A stretch of DNA of 64,000 nt from Cepaea nemoralis (GCA_014155875.1 JACEFZ010011392.1:1-64000); one strand, 5' to 3'; positions 33,326 through 44,318 are shown, numbered from the stretch's first letter. The notes: generated by a model from the sequence alone, not told the origin. Numbers and translations: made by a program.

Positions 33326-34050
33326 AGAGAAAATAAAAGTGTGTAGAAAAAAAAATTACTGAGATACAGCTTTTATTTTTCACATGTTAATTTTTCTTCA
33401 TTGTTCTCATTTCATCATCTTTTCATTCTTCTCGTCCCGTTCTTATGCCTTAATGTAATCTTCGTAGCTATGTGTTGTGTTTTGTGTATACATTTGTTTG
33501 CTGTTGAAGGCTAGTGGCCGCAACGTCCTGTGTTTTCCGTAATTCTGTAAAGCTGCATAATAGTTTGCATTGTTTTATATTGTTGCCAATCTCTGAGCGT
33601 GTTTGTTTGTCCAGACTCCTGGCCTACATCTGGTCACGGGCAGTTAACAGATCAACAAAACCCGACCGGCCAAAGAGGGCATGAGCACTGCCACAACAAT
33701 CCGAAGTGTTGTGGATGGACCGGGCAAAGTCCACATCTGTGCGTGGTGACGCTGTGTGTCCTGGCCTAGGCTGACAGAGTTATTCGCCTTGGCGCACTGG
33801 CGAGTGGTTCTCAAATTATGCAGGGCGATGGGGGACAGACAGTTGGAAGTTAGTTTATACTCTAAACTTTAGATTGTAATTGTTTCTGTTGCAATAGCTG
33901 TTAGGTTTAGCTCTTTTTCTCTCATGTTGTTGCTTTAAAGTAGTGCGCGTGTATATTTCGAATTGGTAAGATAATAACTCTGTAAGGCGGAAGGAATTGA
34001 AGAAATTGTCTGTCTACTTATTTGCCCACCCGGTAAATAGATAAATCAAT
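33326..34050. other. Unassigned interval
   Basis: AT-rich left part and ordinary sequence to the right, no recognised repeat or gene. Confidence 0.4.
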
Positions 34051-34051
34051 C

Positions 34052-34096
34052 AGTGAGTCAGTCAGTCAGTCAGTCAGTCAGCCAGCCAGCCAGCCA

Positions 34097-34127
<31 letters not shown>

Positions 34128-34190
34128 TGTCTGTTTGTCTACTTGCCTGCCTGTCTACCTACCTACCTACCTACCTACCTACCTCCTTCA
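34052..34190. repeat. Stepwise tetranucleotide repeat series
   Basis: Successive blocks of (CAGT)n, (CAGC)n, (CTGC)n, (CTGT)n and (CTAC)n, each differing from the previous motif by one base. Confidence 0.92.
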
Positions 34191-34424
34191 GTACCTCTCT
34201 TTCTCTGTCCGTTCGTCCATCCATCAGACAGTCCGCCTATCTATCTGCCCGCCTGTCTGTATCGACGAGAAGAAGAAAGGGAAGAAGAAGAAAAAGGACT
34301 TGGAGGAGGAGAGGTAAGAGAAAAAAGCAAGACGGGGAGAGAAGGGCGAGAAGATGAATAAAAGTGATAGTAATAATAATACGAAGAGCAAGACGAGACG
34401 ACAAAGAAGTAAAGAAGTATAATT

Positions 34425-34494
34425 AGAAGAAGAAGAAGAAGAAGAAGAAGAAGAAGAAGAAGAAGAAGAAGAAGAGGACGAAGAAGAAGAAGAA
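34425..34494. repeat. (GAA)n microsatellite
   Basis: About 70 bases of (GAA)n with a GAGGAC interruption. No element end is recognised beside it. Confidence 0.93.
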
Positions 34495-34659
34495 TATTTG
34501 ACACAGACATTCAAGGTACTGTCAGTTGGTTACCAATCAGGTTTATTGCCCACGGAAATCTCCGTAAGAGCTACAGTTACACAAGGAGAATCCCAACACA
34601 GTGGACGAATTGCGCAGCAGAATCACACATGCTATAAATATTATTTTATAATAGCTTTC

Positions 34660-34915
34660 CTAGCCGACGCTGTGGCGCAGGGTTCGCGAACGCAATTCAC
34701 AATCCCGCATACCTCGTTCGATACACAGCTGCGGGAAATTTGGAAGCAGGCCGCCTTGCACTGGTTTTCATACAATAGTATGGATGGTTGTCGTCCAGAA
34801 ATCAATATCAAACTACTGAGCATAAACTTACCACGAAATCACAAACAGCGAAAAAATGCTGGGGTTGACTGCCACGTCCTGTAAAGGAGATGCAACTAAC
34901 TTTTAGTAGCTTTCG
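34660..34915 (+). mobile_element. Family B SINE
   Basis: Well preserved: A-box-like TGTGGCGCAGGGTTCG, B box region CTCGTTCGATACAC, GGTTTTCATACAATAGTATG, AAACTACTGAGCATAAACTT, and the 3' signature ACGTCCTGTAAAGGAGATGC. Confidence 0.87.
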
Positions 34916-34984
34916 CAAATTTGATGTTGAACCTGGTAGTGACCTTTTCGGCATAAGGTATCACCACAGTGCTGTGTCCCCCAG

Positions 34985-35290
34985 TTGTGAGAATTGACCA
35001 CATCACTTGACGGGGGACAGTATTGACCACATCACTTGACGGGATATAATATTGACCACATCACTCGTCAAAGATAATATTGACCACACCACTCATCAAA
35101 GATAATATTGACCACATCACTCGTCAAAGATAATATTAACCACATCACTTGACGGGAGATAATATTTGCCACATCACTCGTCAAAGATATTACTGATCAA
35201 ATCATTCAACAGGATACAATATTGATCACATCATTCAACGGGAGATAATATTGATCACATCATTCAACAGGATACAATATTGACCACATA
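34985..35290. repeat. 28/29-bp minisatellite, about 11 copies
   Basis: Unit ATTGACCACATCACT followed by CGTCAAAGATAAT (28 bp) or TGACGGGATATAAT (29 bp); the two forms are interspersed. Confidence 0.92.
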
Positions 35291-35346
35291 GACAGACAGA
35301 TATGCAGAAGGCAATGTCAGTGGCTGGACGGTTGGATAGATGGATG

Positions 35347-35350
<4 letters not shown>

Positions 35351-35405
<55 letters not shown>

Positions 35406-35420
35406 GGCGGGAGAAGAGAA

Positions 35421-35470
<50 letters not shown>
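35351..35470. repeat. (GA)n microsatellite
   Basis: Two (GA)n tracts separated by GCGGGCGGGAGAAGAG. Confidence 0.95.
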
Positions 35471-35474
<4 letters not shown>

Positions 35475-35493
35475 AAGAGAGCATGATAATTCT

Positions 35494-35643
35494 TCTTCTT
35501 CTGCGTTCATCCGGAGTTTTTTTTCTTTTTCGGACGTGATTGCGTTGTGCCTGTTTACAGAAGAGCTGCGTTTTTGCGCCGTTAGGCTGACACATCCGAC
35601 TTTTGCGGGCATTTGTTGACCGGGTTAACCTTCCCGGAGACAA
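35494..35643 (-). mobile_element. GAA-tailed LINE, 150-bp truncated copy
   Basis: Minus-strand 3' end with the conserved TTAACCCGGTCAACAAATGC, AGCTCTTCTGTAAACAGGCA, CCGGATGAACGCAG-(AAG)n order. Flanked by CATGATAATTCT and CATGACAATTCT (35482-35493 and 35644-35655; one mismatch), a 12-bp TSD. The tail is only three or four triplets long. Confidence 0.87.
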
Positions 35644-35655
35644 CATGACAATTCT

Positions 35656-36060
35656 ACTTTGCAACACAATTGCAGCGGAGTTTTACATAAGTATAATAAG
35701 CAACTGGGTCGGCTGCAGTGAGCCCCTGCACCTGGGCATTGAAACAGCACTTACTGACAAACTGCCAGTGGCGTCTCGTCTCCACACAAAAGCCAATCTG
35801 AGAACATTTGTGAGGCGTCATCGTCCACATTGGCGCTATCTTCGAGCGTTTATGCACGGCTGAATTATACAAAGACATAAACTGCACTTGTGCCTATCGC
35901 GCAGAAATGCTCGTTTACGACTCGGCACTGATAAATTGCGTGAAGTTAGAGTTAGTGTGGGAAATGGACGCTTTGAATGTCTGATTCGTCCAGATGTATT
36001 CTGGGTAATTCATCCTTTAGGTCTGTTACGAGGGCGGGGGGATTAGGAGGTATTGCGACC
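35656..36060. other. Unassigned interval
   Basis: An 86-codon plus frame that begins inside the LINE copy extends here; I see no homology that supports it as a gene. Confidence 0.35.
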
Positions 36061-36069
36061 GGCTGTGAG

Positions 36070-36165
36070 TAGACTCGGCGTAGTCGAATGGATAACACAA
36101 CGATCGCTCTTAAACTTCCAATTCGATGATGGCGAGGTAGGCGGTTTAACCCGTACACCGACATT
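36070..36165 (+). mobile_element. Family A SINE, head only
   Basis: tRNA-like head: TAGTCGAATGGATAACA (A box region) and GGCGGTTTAACCCGTACACC (B box region). Confidence 0.7.
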
Positions 36166-36340
36166 CAATCAATCAATTGCCGTCTTCACAGTGAAGGTTG
36201 GCTGCAATAGATCTCCAACACTGTCCATCTATCGTCTTGATTGTATATCTTGTTAGATTGCAATTCGTCCATCTCTTGATGTTGTCTTCCCAATTGTATC
36301 ATTGTATACCTCTTGCTCGCTTGCCTTCAACATTACCGTC
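36166..36340 (-). pseudogene. LINE RT C-terminal fragment (R2 family)
   Basis: On the minus strand the last residues read GQCWRSIAANLHCEDGN, close to GRQYWRSIAANLCRGDDT at 15.4 kb, followed by a (TTGA)n tail. Upstream residues are diverged and frame-shifted. Confidence 0.72.
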
Positions 36341-36454
36341 TAGTATGGTTTAATAAGAGTGGTGATGTCTTTTACCGTACCCGAAACATGTTCTGTTTAT
36401 TTCTTTCATCAACTCCCTTTTCATTCCCAGTTTTTCTAGAACATCTGTATTTTT

Positions 36455-36740
36455 GTTTTCTTGCGCTCGCTCGCTTTGAACTCAAGCGAAGTCCATACAT
36501 ACTACTTCTAGTAGTGCTTACTGAATTTTGCGAGTGGATTGGTTTTCACTATTAACAGTGTCCCTCGCCATCAGACGAACCCATTCCGACTTCAGAGGTA
36601 CTTGTAATTTACCTTCCCAAGTCAAGAACGATAGGCCAACATTTTAATCCAACTGTACGGTGTAGGGGTTGTGCCCCTTATCTCGGCATCAGCACACCGG
36701 GTGTTTAAGAACACTCGTTATTATCCGTTCGGCCATGCGA
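36455..36740 (-). mobile_element. Family A SINE
   Basis: Complete minus-strand copy from TTGCGCTCGCTCGCTTTGAA to the head, which ends CCGTTCGGCCATGCGAGACT. The head runs straight into the first units of the 23-bp minisatellite. Confidence 0.87.
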
Positions 36741-36744
36741 GACT

Positions 36745-39145
36745 TGGAGGGGCGAGAGCGACCTTATACAAGAGAGGAGAGCGACTTATACAATTGAGGA
36801 AAGCGACCTCATACATGGGACGAGAGCGACGTTATACAAGGGACGAGAGCGACGTTATACAATTGAGGAAAGCAACCTCATACATGGGACGAGAGCGACG
36901 TTATACAAGGGACGAGAGCGACTTTATACAAGGGACGAGAGCGACGTTATGCAAGGGAAGAGAGCGACCTTATACAAGGGACGAGAGCGACGTTATACAA
37001 GGGAACGAGAGCGACCTTATACAAGGGACGAGAGCGACGTTATACAAGGGACGAGAGCGACCTTATACAAGGGAAGAGAGCGACGTTATACAAGGGACGA
37101 GAGCGACGTTATACAAGGGACGAGAGCGACGTTATACAAGGGACGAGAGCGACCTTATACAAGGGACGAGAGCGACTTATACAAGGGACGAGAGCGACGT
37201 TATACAAGGGACGAGAGCGACCTTATACAAGGGACGAGAGCGACCTTATACAATTAAGGAAAGCGACCTCATACATAGGACGAGAGCGACCTTATACAAG
37301 GGACGAGAGCGACCTTATACAAGGGACGAGAGCGACGTTATACAAGGGACGAGAGTGACCTTATACAAGAGACGAGAGCGACCTTATACAATTGAGGAAA
37401 GCGACCTCATACATGGGACGAGAGCGACGTTATACAAGGGAGGAGAGCGACCTTATACATGGGACGAGAGCGACCTTATACAAGGGAGGAGAGCGACCTT
37501 ATACAAAAGACGAGAGCGACCTTATACAAGGGAGGAGAGCGACCTTATACAAAAGACGAGAGCGACCTTATACAAGGGAGGAGAGCGACCTTATACAAAA
37601 GACGAGAGCGACCTTATACAAGGGAGGAGAGCTACCTTATACATGGGACGAGAGCGACCTTATACAAGGGAGGAGAGCGACCTTATACATGGGACGAGAG
37701 CGACCTTATACAAGGGAGGAGAGCGACCTTATACAAAAGACGAGAGCGACCTTATACAAGGGAGGAGAGCGACCTTATACAAAAGACGAGAGCGACCTTA
37801 TACAAGGGAGGAGAGCGATCTTATACAAAAGACGAGAGCGACCTTATACAAGGGAGGAGAGCGACCTTATACAAGGGATGAGAGCGATCTTATACAAGGG
37901 AGGAGAGCGACCTTATACAAGGGAGGAGAGCGACCTTATACAAAAGACGAGAGCGACCTTATACAAGGGAGGAGAGCGACCTTATACAAGGGAGGAGAGC
38001 GATCTTATACAAGGGAGGAGAGCGACCTTATACAAGGGAGGAGAGCGACCTTATACAAGGGAGGAGAGCGACCTTATACATGGGACGAGAGCGACCTTAT
38101 ACAAAAGACGAGAGCGAGCTTATACAAGGGAGGAGAGCGACCTTATACAAGGGAGGAGAGCGACCTTATACAAGGGAGGAGAGCGACCTTATACAAGGGA
38201 CGAGAGCGACCTTATACAAGGGACAAGAGCGACCTTATACAAAAGACGAGAGCGACCTTATACAAAAGACGAGATCGACGTTATACAAGGGAGGAGAGTG
38301 ACCTTATACATGGGATGAGAGCGACGTTATACAAGGGACGAGAGTGACGTTATACAAAAGACGAGAGCGACCTTATACAAAAGACGAGAGCGACCTTATA
38401 CAAAAGACGAGAGCGACCTTATACAAAAGACGAGAGCGACGTTATACAAGGTAGGAGAGTGACCTTATACAAGGGAGGAGAATGACCTTATACAAGGGAG
38501 GAGAGCGACCTTATACAAAAGACGAGAGCGACCTTATACAAGGGACGAGAGCGACCTTATACAAAAGACGAGAGCGACCTTGTACAAAAGACGAGAGCGA
38601 CCTTATACAAGGGACGAGAGCGACGTTATACAAGGGACGAGAGCGACGTTATACAAGGGAAGAGAGCGACCTTATATATGGGACGAGAGCGACCTTATAC
38701 AACGGAGGAGAGCGACCTTATACCAGGGAAGAGAGTGACCTTATACATGGGGCGAGAGAGACCTTATACAACGGAGGAGAGCGACCTTATACAATGAAAG
38801 AGAGTGACCTTATACATGGGGCGAGAGCGACCTTATACAATGGAGGAGAGCGACCTTATACAAGGGAAGAGAGCGACCTTATAAAAGGGACGATAGTGAC
38901 CTTATACAAGGGAAGAGAGCGACCTTATACAAGGGACTAGAGCGACCTTATACAACGGAGGAGAGCGACCTTATACAATGAAAGAGAGTGACCTTATACA
39001 TGGGGCGAGAGCGACCTTATACAATGGAGGAGAGCGACCTTATACAAGGGAAGAGAGTGACCTTATAGTATACAAGGGACGAGAGCGACCTTATATATGG
39101 GGCGAGAGCGACCTTATACAATGGAAGAGAGCGACCTATACAAGG
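36745..39145. repeat. 23-bp minisatellite, about 104 copies (2.4 kb)
   Basis: Unit CGAGAGCGACCTTATACAAG plus GGA, period 23. Regional variants: GACGTTATAC on the left, AGGAGAGCG and AAAAGACG in the middle, AATGGAGG and CATGGGGCG on the right. No register of the unit contains a stop in most copies, so a 558-codon plus frame exists; with a period not divisible by 3 it cycles through all frames and I do not treat it as a gene. Confidence 0.96.
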
Positions 39146-39735
39146 GACTTGCTACGTAATGACGGTGGTGAAGATGATGAATATATAATATGACAGGAGT
39201 AGGTACTGTCACTTGTGACAGTAGGCTACTGGATGTGACAGTGGATGACAGTGGGTTGTGCTTGTGACAATTTCTATCCCAAATGAAGGTTTCCCCCTTC
39301 CATCTAGTCTTTCCTTGGAACACATAAACCCGCCGCATCAGTTGCGGTTTCAACCTCAAACCGCTATGTTAGAATGCCAATGCGTTATCTTTTATGCGCC
39401 CCCGATCCCATTTCGAAGCAAGTCCAGATTGAAAGACAAGGTTTCGGAGAGAAAGCTGTACATGCACTCCCGCACACATATATACACACGCGCACACACA
39501 CCCGCACACATATACACACTCTCACACGGCTGCTATCTACACCTGAGACAGTAACGCGTGACACCTGCTGCAGGTAGGAACCAGGTAAGCTAATTTCCCC
39601 TCCCGAAACTGGCATATGTTTTCGCTCCGCCTGTGATAGTCAGTGTCTGGTTATCTGCAGTGGCTAGCTAACTTTACAAAGGCCTGTCCCGCGCTGTTCG
39701 GTTTGCGGTCTTTGATCATGCGGAGGGAGACACGG
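39146..39735. other. Unassigned interval
   Basis: Short degenerate TGTGACAGT repeats at 39190-39265 and a CACACA stretch at 39470-39525. No gene recognised. Confidence 0.45.
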
Positions 39736-39736
39736 A

Positions 39737-39897
39737 TGTTGTACAGGGTGTATTTTTAATGACAATGCAGTGTTTTGAAATATTCCCGGTCCAAGTTTTG
39801 TATTATAAAGTTCATGCAACATGATAGGTAAATACAAACCTTGGACCAGAAATATTTTCAGACACTGCACAGTCCTTAAAAATACACTCTGTATTAT
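39737..39897. mobile_element. Palindromic MITE (family P)
   Basis: Near-perfect fold-back element. Left end ACAGGGTGTATTTTTAATGA, right end complementary (TCCTTAAAAATACACTCTGT); internal arms TCCAAGTTTTGTATT and AATACAAACCTTGGA also pair. TA flanks both ends, so a Tc1/mariner-type origin is likely. Sister copy at 56628-56778. Confidence 0.87.
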
Positions 39898-40555
39898 CCT
39901 CATTGGTTACCTGACCATGTCCCGCAGCTGGCGAATACTGAGGAGACTGATATTAGCCCAACTACACGAATTGGGAGTGAAGCCTGGTCAAGCACGTGAA
40001 TGTTGTCTTGGGGGTCTAAATAGGAGATATTAGGACCAGCTCCTCACGGGAACAGTGAGTAGGCGTGCTGTAGCATGACCGCTGCTTCAGAGGATTGAGG
40101 CTACGTGAGAATGCCCACTGTGTAGCGACGACGTTCAACATAACATAACACAACATAACATAATTGGATTCACTGTTCTAAATCAACCTAACCTGTTGTA
40201 TCATCACATCTTCTCGCGGCTGCCTGTTGTTTACTATAGAGTGTTTTTATGATCCGTATTAACATATTCAGTGAAAAACAAAAAGTAGGTTTGTACCAAA
40301 TAAAAATTGATGGCATAAAATGGAAAGTAGGGGTGTGTACCAGTTCAGACTTAAAAGTAAAGTTATTAATATGGTAGTAGGCATGTTGTATGACAACATT
40401 TCGGCGATACATAAACTCATGGCAGATGCGGGAGCTCGCTTAAGGCGATTAATCATCCCATGACACTTAATTTTCATAGTTTAATTTTTAATCTTACCAT
40501 TACCTAGCTGTGGTCATTACCACAATCAGCACTTGCCCGGGTTTTAGTTGTTCTT
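39898..40555. other. Unassigned interval
   Basis: (AACAT)n-like stretch at 40135-40165; otherwise nothing recognised. Confidence 0.4.
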
Positions 40556-40563
40556 GTTTAATA

Positions 40564-40751
40564 AACCCGGGAAGGTTAACCCGGTCAACAAATGCCCGCA
40601 GAAGTCGGATGTGTCGGCCTAACGGCGCAAGAACGCAGCTCTGCTGTAAACAGGCACAACGCAATCACATCCGAATAAAAAAAAAACTCCGGATGAACGC
40701 AGAAGAAGAAGAAGAAGAAGAAGAAGAAGAGAAGAAGAAGAAGAAGAAGAA
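40564..40751 (+). mobile_element. GAA-tailed LINE, 188-bp truncated copy
   Basis: Plus-strand 3' end flanked by GTTTAATA (40556-40563 and 40752-40759). Contains GTTAACCCGGTCAACAAATG, AGAAGTCGGATGTGTCGGCC, AGCTCTGCTGTAAACAGGCA, an A run, CTCCGGATGAACGCAG and (GAA)n. One frame reads ARRSRMCRPNGARTQLCCKQ, also open in the 48.9-kb copy, so it may be the C-terminal coding end of the parent LINE. Confidence 0.87.
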
Positions 40752-41150
40752 GTTTAATACATTTTTTGAGTTTAATTGTTAGTGTTCTTTATAGTATTTA
40801 TCTTGGTTCTAATATTTATTATCATTACTTTGAGTTCTTGATATAATTTCTTGCCTGTTTCTCTAATGTTCTTCCGTCGATGCATACTGGTCTTGGAGGA
40901 CTTGCATCTGTTATCATCTTTCATTCTTACTTGTTTCTGTGATAGGTGTTTATAAAATAAATGTTGCGAGTTCTTTGCAGGTACGGCCCCAACCTCTGGT
41001 TGATTTAGTCGTCAATTTTACACTCAGTAGTTTGCCATTGCTTTCTGAATGAGACGTTAAATTTTGAGTCCAATTGGCCGATATGTGGATAGGATCCACA
41101 ACTTCGCCTTCAGCGCATCGGGAGTTTGAGCGCAAACGCATTAAACGCCG
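40752..41150. other. Unassigned with SINE fragment
   Basis: 41020-41110 carries the family B-like TAGTTTGCCATTGCTTTCTG joined to GTCCAATTGGCCGATATGTG, the same chimera as at 28425-28500. The rest is not recognised. Confidence 0.45.
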
Positions 41151-41157
41151 ACCCCTG

Positions 41158-41800
41158 GCATTCTCATCATGTGATATTCCGTTTGGTGTTTGCTCTTTTC
41201 TCTGTCAGGATTCTCATCTTGTGATATTCCGTTTGATTTTAGCTGTTTTTCCGGTGATGTCGGGATTGTTTCTCGTGGACTTCTAGTAATAAATTTCCCC
41301 TGGTCTCTGGGTAGTGAGATCGGACGCCCGTGTGTATTGTTGCGCACGTAAAAAATCCCTTGGCAGTTGGAAATCGAAAAAGAGTAGCATAACGGCGCTG
41401 CCCGGGCAAAATTTCGAGTTAAAAATCTACCCAAAGTATTTTAAGTATCCTCTGCGGTGCTACGGAGTTCGTGCACTAAGCTGAGTTTCTCCAGACTCAG
41501 ATTTGAGTTAGGAGGAGAACGGAGCACTTATGGGTTGCACCCGTGTGCCGTGATGTTGATCCATCTATTAAATAAACTAAACTTAGCTGTTTTCTCTGTC
41601 AGTATTCTCATCATGTGAGAACTCTTTTATCTGCCAGGATTCTCATCAAATGATATTCCGTTTGGTTTGTGCTCTGTTCTCTGTCGGGGTTCTCGTAATG
41701 TGATATTCCATTTGGTGTTTACTCTTTTCTTTGTCGGGGTGTCCATCATGTGATATTCCATTTGGTTTTTTTCTCTTTCCTCTGTCGGGGTTCTACGTGG
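41158..41800. repeat. 50-bp minisatellite split by a SINE
   Basis: Unit TTCTCATCATGTGATATTCC plus GTTTGGTGTTTGCTCTTTTC TCTGTCAGGA, period 50 (starts at 41161 and 41211). About two copies lie left of a SINE at 41262-41575 and about four to the right. Confidence 0.9.
41262..41575 (+). mobile_element. Family G SINE, inserted in minisatellite
   Basis: About 300 bp almost identical to 57921-58207: GTGGACTTCTAGTAATAAA, CGGACGCCCGTGTGTATTGT, AAAATCCCTTGGCAGTTGGA, AACGGCGCTGCCCGGGCAAA, GGAGAACGGAGCACTTATGG. The head present at 57.84 kb is lacking, so this copy is 5'-truncated. Confidence 0.87.
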
Positions 41801-41990
41801 CCAAGTGGTTTAGACGCCTGCGTCAAGCTCCGAGGGTTGTAGGTTTGACTTTCAGACTCCATCATTGTGTTCACGAGTGCAGCTTTCTCGGAGAGTCCTG
41901 GGGGTCGTCGCTGGGGCCACGGAGTTCGCCCTGCGAAATGAGACTGAGCCATGCGAGTTAAACCCGTAGCAGTTTCATACATTCCCCCTC
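41795..41990 (+). mobile_element. Family D tRNA-derived SINE
   Basis: A box TGGCCAAGTGG at about 41810; the B box is decayed (GGTTTGACTTT). Body CACGAGTGCAGCTTTCTCGG, GAGTCCTGGGGGTCGTCGCT matches 19989-20225. Confidence 0.8.
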
Positions 41991-42084
41991 TCTCCCCCAA
42001 CCCCCGATGATGTTCAGAAACATAGCTTTCTATGACGTAGTTGAAACATTGTTTATACTGACCAATCATCAGTTCATGCCCCAT

Positions 42085-42180
42085 ACAGCAAGTTGTAAGT
42101 ACTCCCCCCCCCCCCCCCACACCCCTGCGCTCCGTTTCGCTTCTCTGTGCTGTGTTTGTGCACCACCAGATATTATACTG

Positions 42181-42225
<45 letters not shown>

Positions 42226-42245
42226 TTTTTTTTTTTTTTTTGCAT
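42085..42245. repeat. C run, (GT)n and T run
   Basis: C-rich run at 42106-42118, (GT)n at 42182-42224, T run at 42227-42241. Confidence 0.93.
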
Positions 42246-43015
42246 GTGGGGCGTTTGCTCTCTTTGAATTCAAGTTTAGTCTACACGCGCGCTGCTGCTT
42301 CTAGTGCAGTGGTTCTCAACCCTTTTTGGCCTGTGCCCCCTTCACCATATTTTCAGAACGTCATTCTCTCTCTCTCTCCTCTCCCCCCCCCTCCCCCACT
42401 TTCGTATTTCCTACCTAAAAATTTGGCCCGTGCCCCCCTTCACCATATTTTCAGAACGTCATTCCCCTCTTTCGTATTTCCTACCTAAAAATCCCGCCAC
42501 TGCCTCTACACAGTATACGTAATAATGGAAGCTAAATTTAATAGGACATACTAAAACAAGTCTAGACGTCCACATAAAACATGATTTCTGGGTCTACTTA
42601 TTTTATAAATTGAATTTTAGAAGAGTGAGACGTACAGAACCGTACAGTATGAAGAGAAAAACAATATCAAGTAATCGGTTCTTGTTTTAACGCGATCTTG
42701 AAATAATTTTAATTCCCCCCTGGGTGAGGGGGGGGGGGATTCCCCACCGGTTGAGAACCACTGTTCTAGTGCACTGGACTGATGTAGTGACATTGATGTT
42801 AGCGTGTGGGTTAGCTTTCCCTATTACCAGTGTCCTCGCCATCAGGCAAACCCACTCCGACTTCTCAGATACTTGTAATTTGCGTCCCCAAGTCAAGGAC
42901 GAGAAGTCAACACTTTGAGTCCAACTGATCGGTGTAGGGGTTTAATCCACTACGTCGCCATCAGCAAACCGGAAGTTTAAAGGGAGCGTTCTGATCCAGT
43001 CTGCCATGCTGACCT
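42246..43015 (-). mobile_element. Family A SINE interrupted by hAT MITE
   Basis: SINE tail (GTTTGCTCTCTTTGAATTCA) at 42250, interrupted at 42306 and resumed at 42764 with body and head (GTCAAGGACGAGAAGTCAAC, GGTGTAGGGGTTTAATCCAC, CTGCCATGCTGACC). Removing the MITE and one TSD restores an uninterrupted SINE. Confidence 0.9.
42307..42763. mobile_element. hAT-like MITE (family 1), 457 bp
   Basis: Ends CAGTGGTTCTCAACC and GGTTGAGAACCACTG, perfect 15-bp inverted repeats, flanked by a perfect 8-bp TSD TTCTAGTG (42299-42306 and 42764-42771). The interior matches 21150-21614 (CACCATATTTTCAGAACG, AGTAATCGGTTCTTGT, TTTAACGCGATCTTGAAA). No transposase. Confidence 0.95.
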
Positions 43016-43480
43016 TCTCTGCTGTTATTTCTATGCCCACTTTAGTAATAACATTTCACGTTGTTATTATTACTATGATGTCGTTTTTACTCCTACCTCT
43101 AGATTGATAATTAGGTAGGCGCCTATCTTCGTCACGGTGTATTTATACCTACCCACCAGACCGCTGGTTTACCATCTCTCTGCAGCAGTTGTGAAACGCC
43201 GATTCAGATGGAAATTATGATTACAAACATTTATGGATCCTCACGTCTAGATAACAGCTTGAAATACGAGGCGGGATGTATCGCCCAACGCTGGCTTTTG
43301 CCACAGAGTGGGCGCTTGCGTAATACAAGGACGCCTCGGAGACGATCCTGTTTAGGCTCTGGTCACCAAAATATAATCAGTCACGTCCTTTTCTTTGAGC
43401 AGTGCATTTTCCTTCTTCTTAAACCCCACGCTGTCTGGCGTCGGTGATCATGTCTGTCCACAGCTTTCTATGTCGTGTTA
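43016..43480. other. Unassigned; possible LINE C-terminus at the right
   Basis: Near 43435-43475 the minus strand reads HRKLWTDMITDARQRG, which resembles the last residues of some LINE RTs. Too short to assign. Nothing else recognised. Confidence 0.4.
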
Positions 43481-43482
43481 AG

Positions 43483-43655
43483 TTAGTCGCAGTCAACTCC
43501 AGCATTGTTTGGCTGTTTGTGTTTTGTTTTTTTTGTGTGGCAAGTTTACGTTCAGTAGTTTGCAGTAGCTTTCTGAATGACCGGCACTCATAAATTTGTA
43601 TGAAAACCAACATAGGCGGCCTGCTTCCAAATCACCGGCAGCTGTCTTTCGAACA
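43483..43655 (-). mobile_element. Family B SINE
   Basis: Minus-strand copy: GTCGCAGTCAACTCCAGCAT, GGCAAGTTTACGTTCAGTAG and CAAATCACCGGCAGCTGTCT. A family A head (43656-43757, minus) follows directly. Confidence 0.8.
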
Positions 43656-43757
43656 TGTTAGTCCAACTGAGCGATGTAGGTGTTGAACCCGCTACCTCGG
43701 CATCAGCACACCGGAAGTTTACGGACGCCCACTTATCCATTCGTCCACGCTGACCTC
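43656..43757 (-). mobile_element. Family A SINE, head only
   Basis: GGTGTTGAACCCGCTACCTC and CACTTATCCATTCGTCCACG (plus-strand reading), the B- and A-box regions of the family A head. Confidence 0.75.
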
Positions 43758-43784
43758 CACTTAATCAATTAAAGGTCACAGTGT

Positions 43785-43970
43785 TTCGGGAATAGCTTTG
43801 ATGGAAGGCGTGGTTCCGGGAAGTATAAGCAGAGGTCGTCCTTCACAAGAAGGACACAGATCGCTGAAGACACCTTGGGCAAGAAGGTACATGAGACAGA
43901 AGCACCAGCTAGGGAACGGCAATCTCTGTTCATGTGTTGAGATCGACGTTCTGCAAACGTTTGCTACATG
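43785..43970 (+). pseudogene. LINE RT C-terminal fragment (R2-like)
   Basis: Plus-strand pieces LMEGVVPGSISRGRPS, then in a second frame LGKKVHETEAPARERQSLFM. They fit the MEGxxPGxRxRGRPxxxW ... LGxxVHEAxxxARDRxxF pattern of RT C-termini. Several frame breaks. Confidence 0.65.
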
Positions 43971-44219
43971 ACGATTGTGTGCTTACGGGGATTCGAACCG
44001 AAACACCTTCACTTCAATTGAAAAAAAAACAAACCCAGCAGCAACCGAATGTCCTGTTCTAAGCAGCTTTATCAGGGTTTTCGTCACGTGCAAACACCTT
44101 GACCCGGTTTTCAGTGTAAACAGCGTAATGAGGTCATCTATTTTAGCCTGTAAGTGTTCTGTACCATACATTAGGTTCTTTACTTCTGTGTTAAGTGAAT
44201 TACCGTCATCACCAGGATC

Positions 44220-44318
44220 ATTAACGCCTCGTCCTCCACATTCTTCTTCTTATCCTTCTCTTCTTCTTATTCTTATTATGCTCTGCCACCTCTTTCTGCT
44301 CTCCTCCCTTCTTCTTGA

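Noticed and set aside
34498..34884. 128-codon plus frame
   Set aside because: Coincides with a family B SINE and the sequence before it; the frame matches nothing and other copies of the SINE do not keep it open.
36671..38347. 558-codon open frame as a charged repeat protein gene
   Set aside because: It lies over a 23-bp tandem array with stop-free registers; the period is not a multiple of three, frames in other registers are equally open, and no promoter, splice or start context is seen.
41990..42245. Promoter of a host gene near the (GT)n tract
   Set aside because: No TATA, initiator or coding sequence nearby; the tract is a simple microsatellite.
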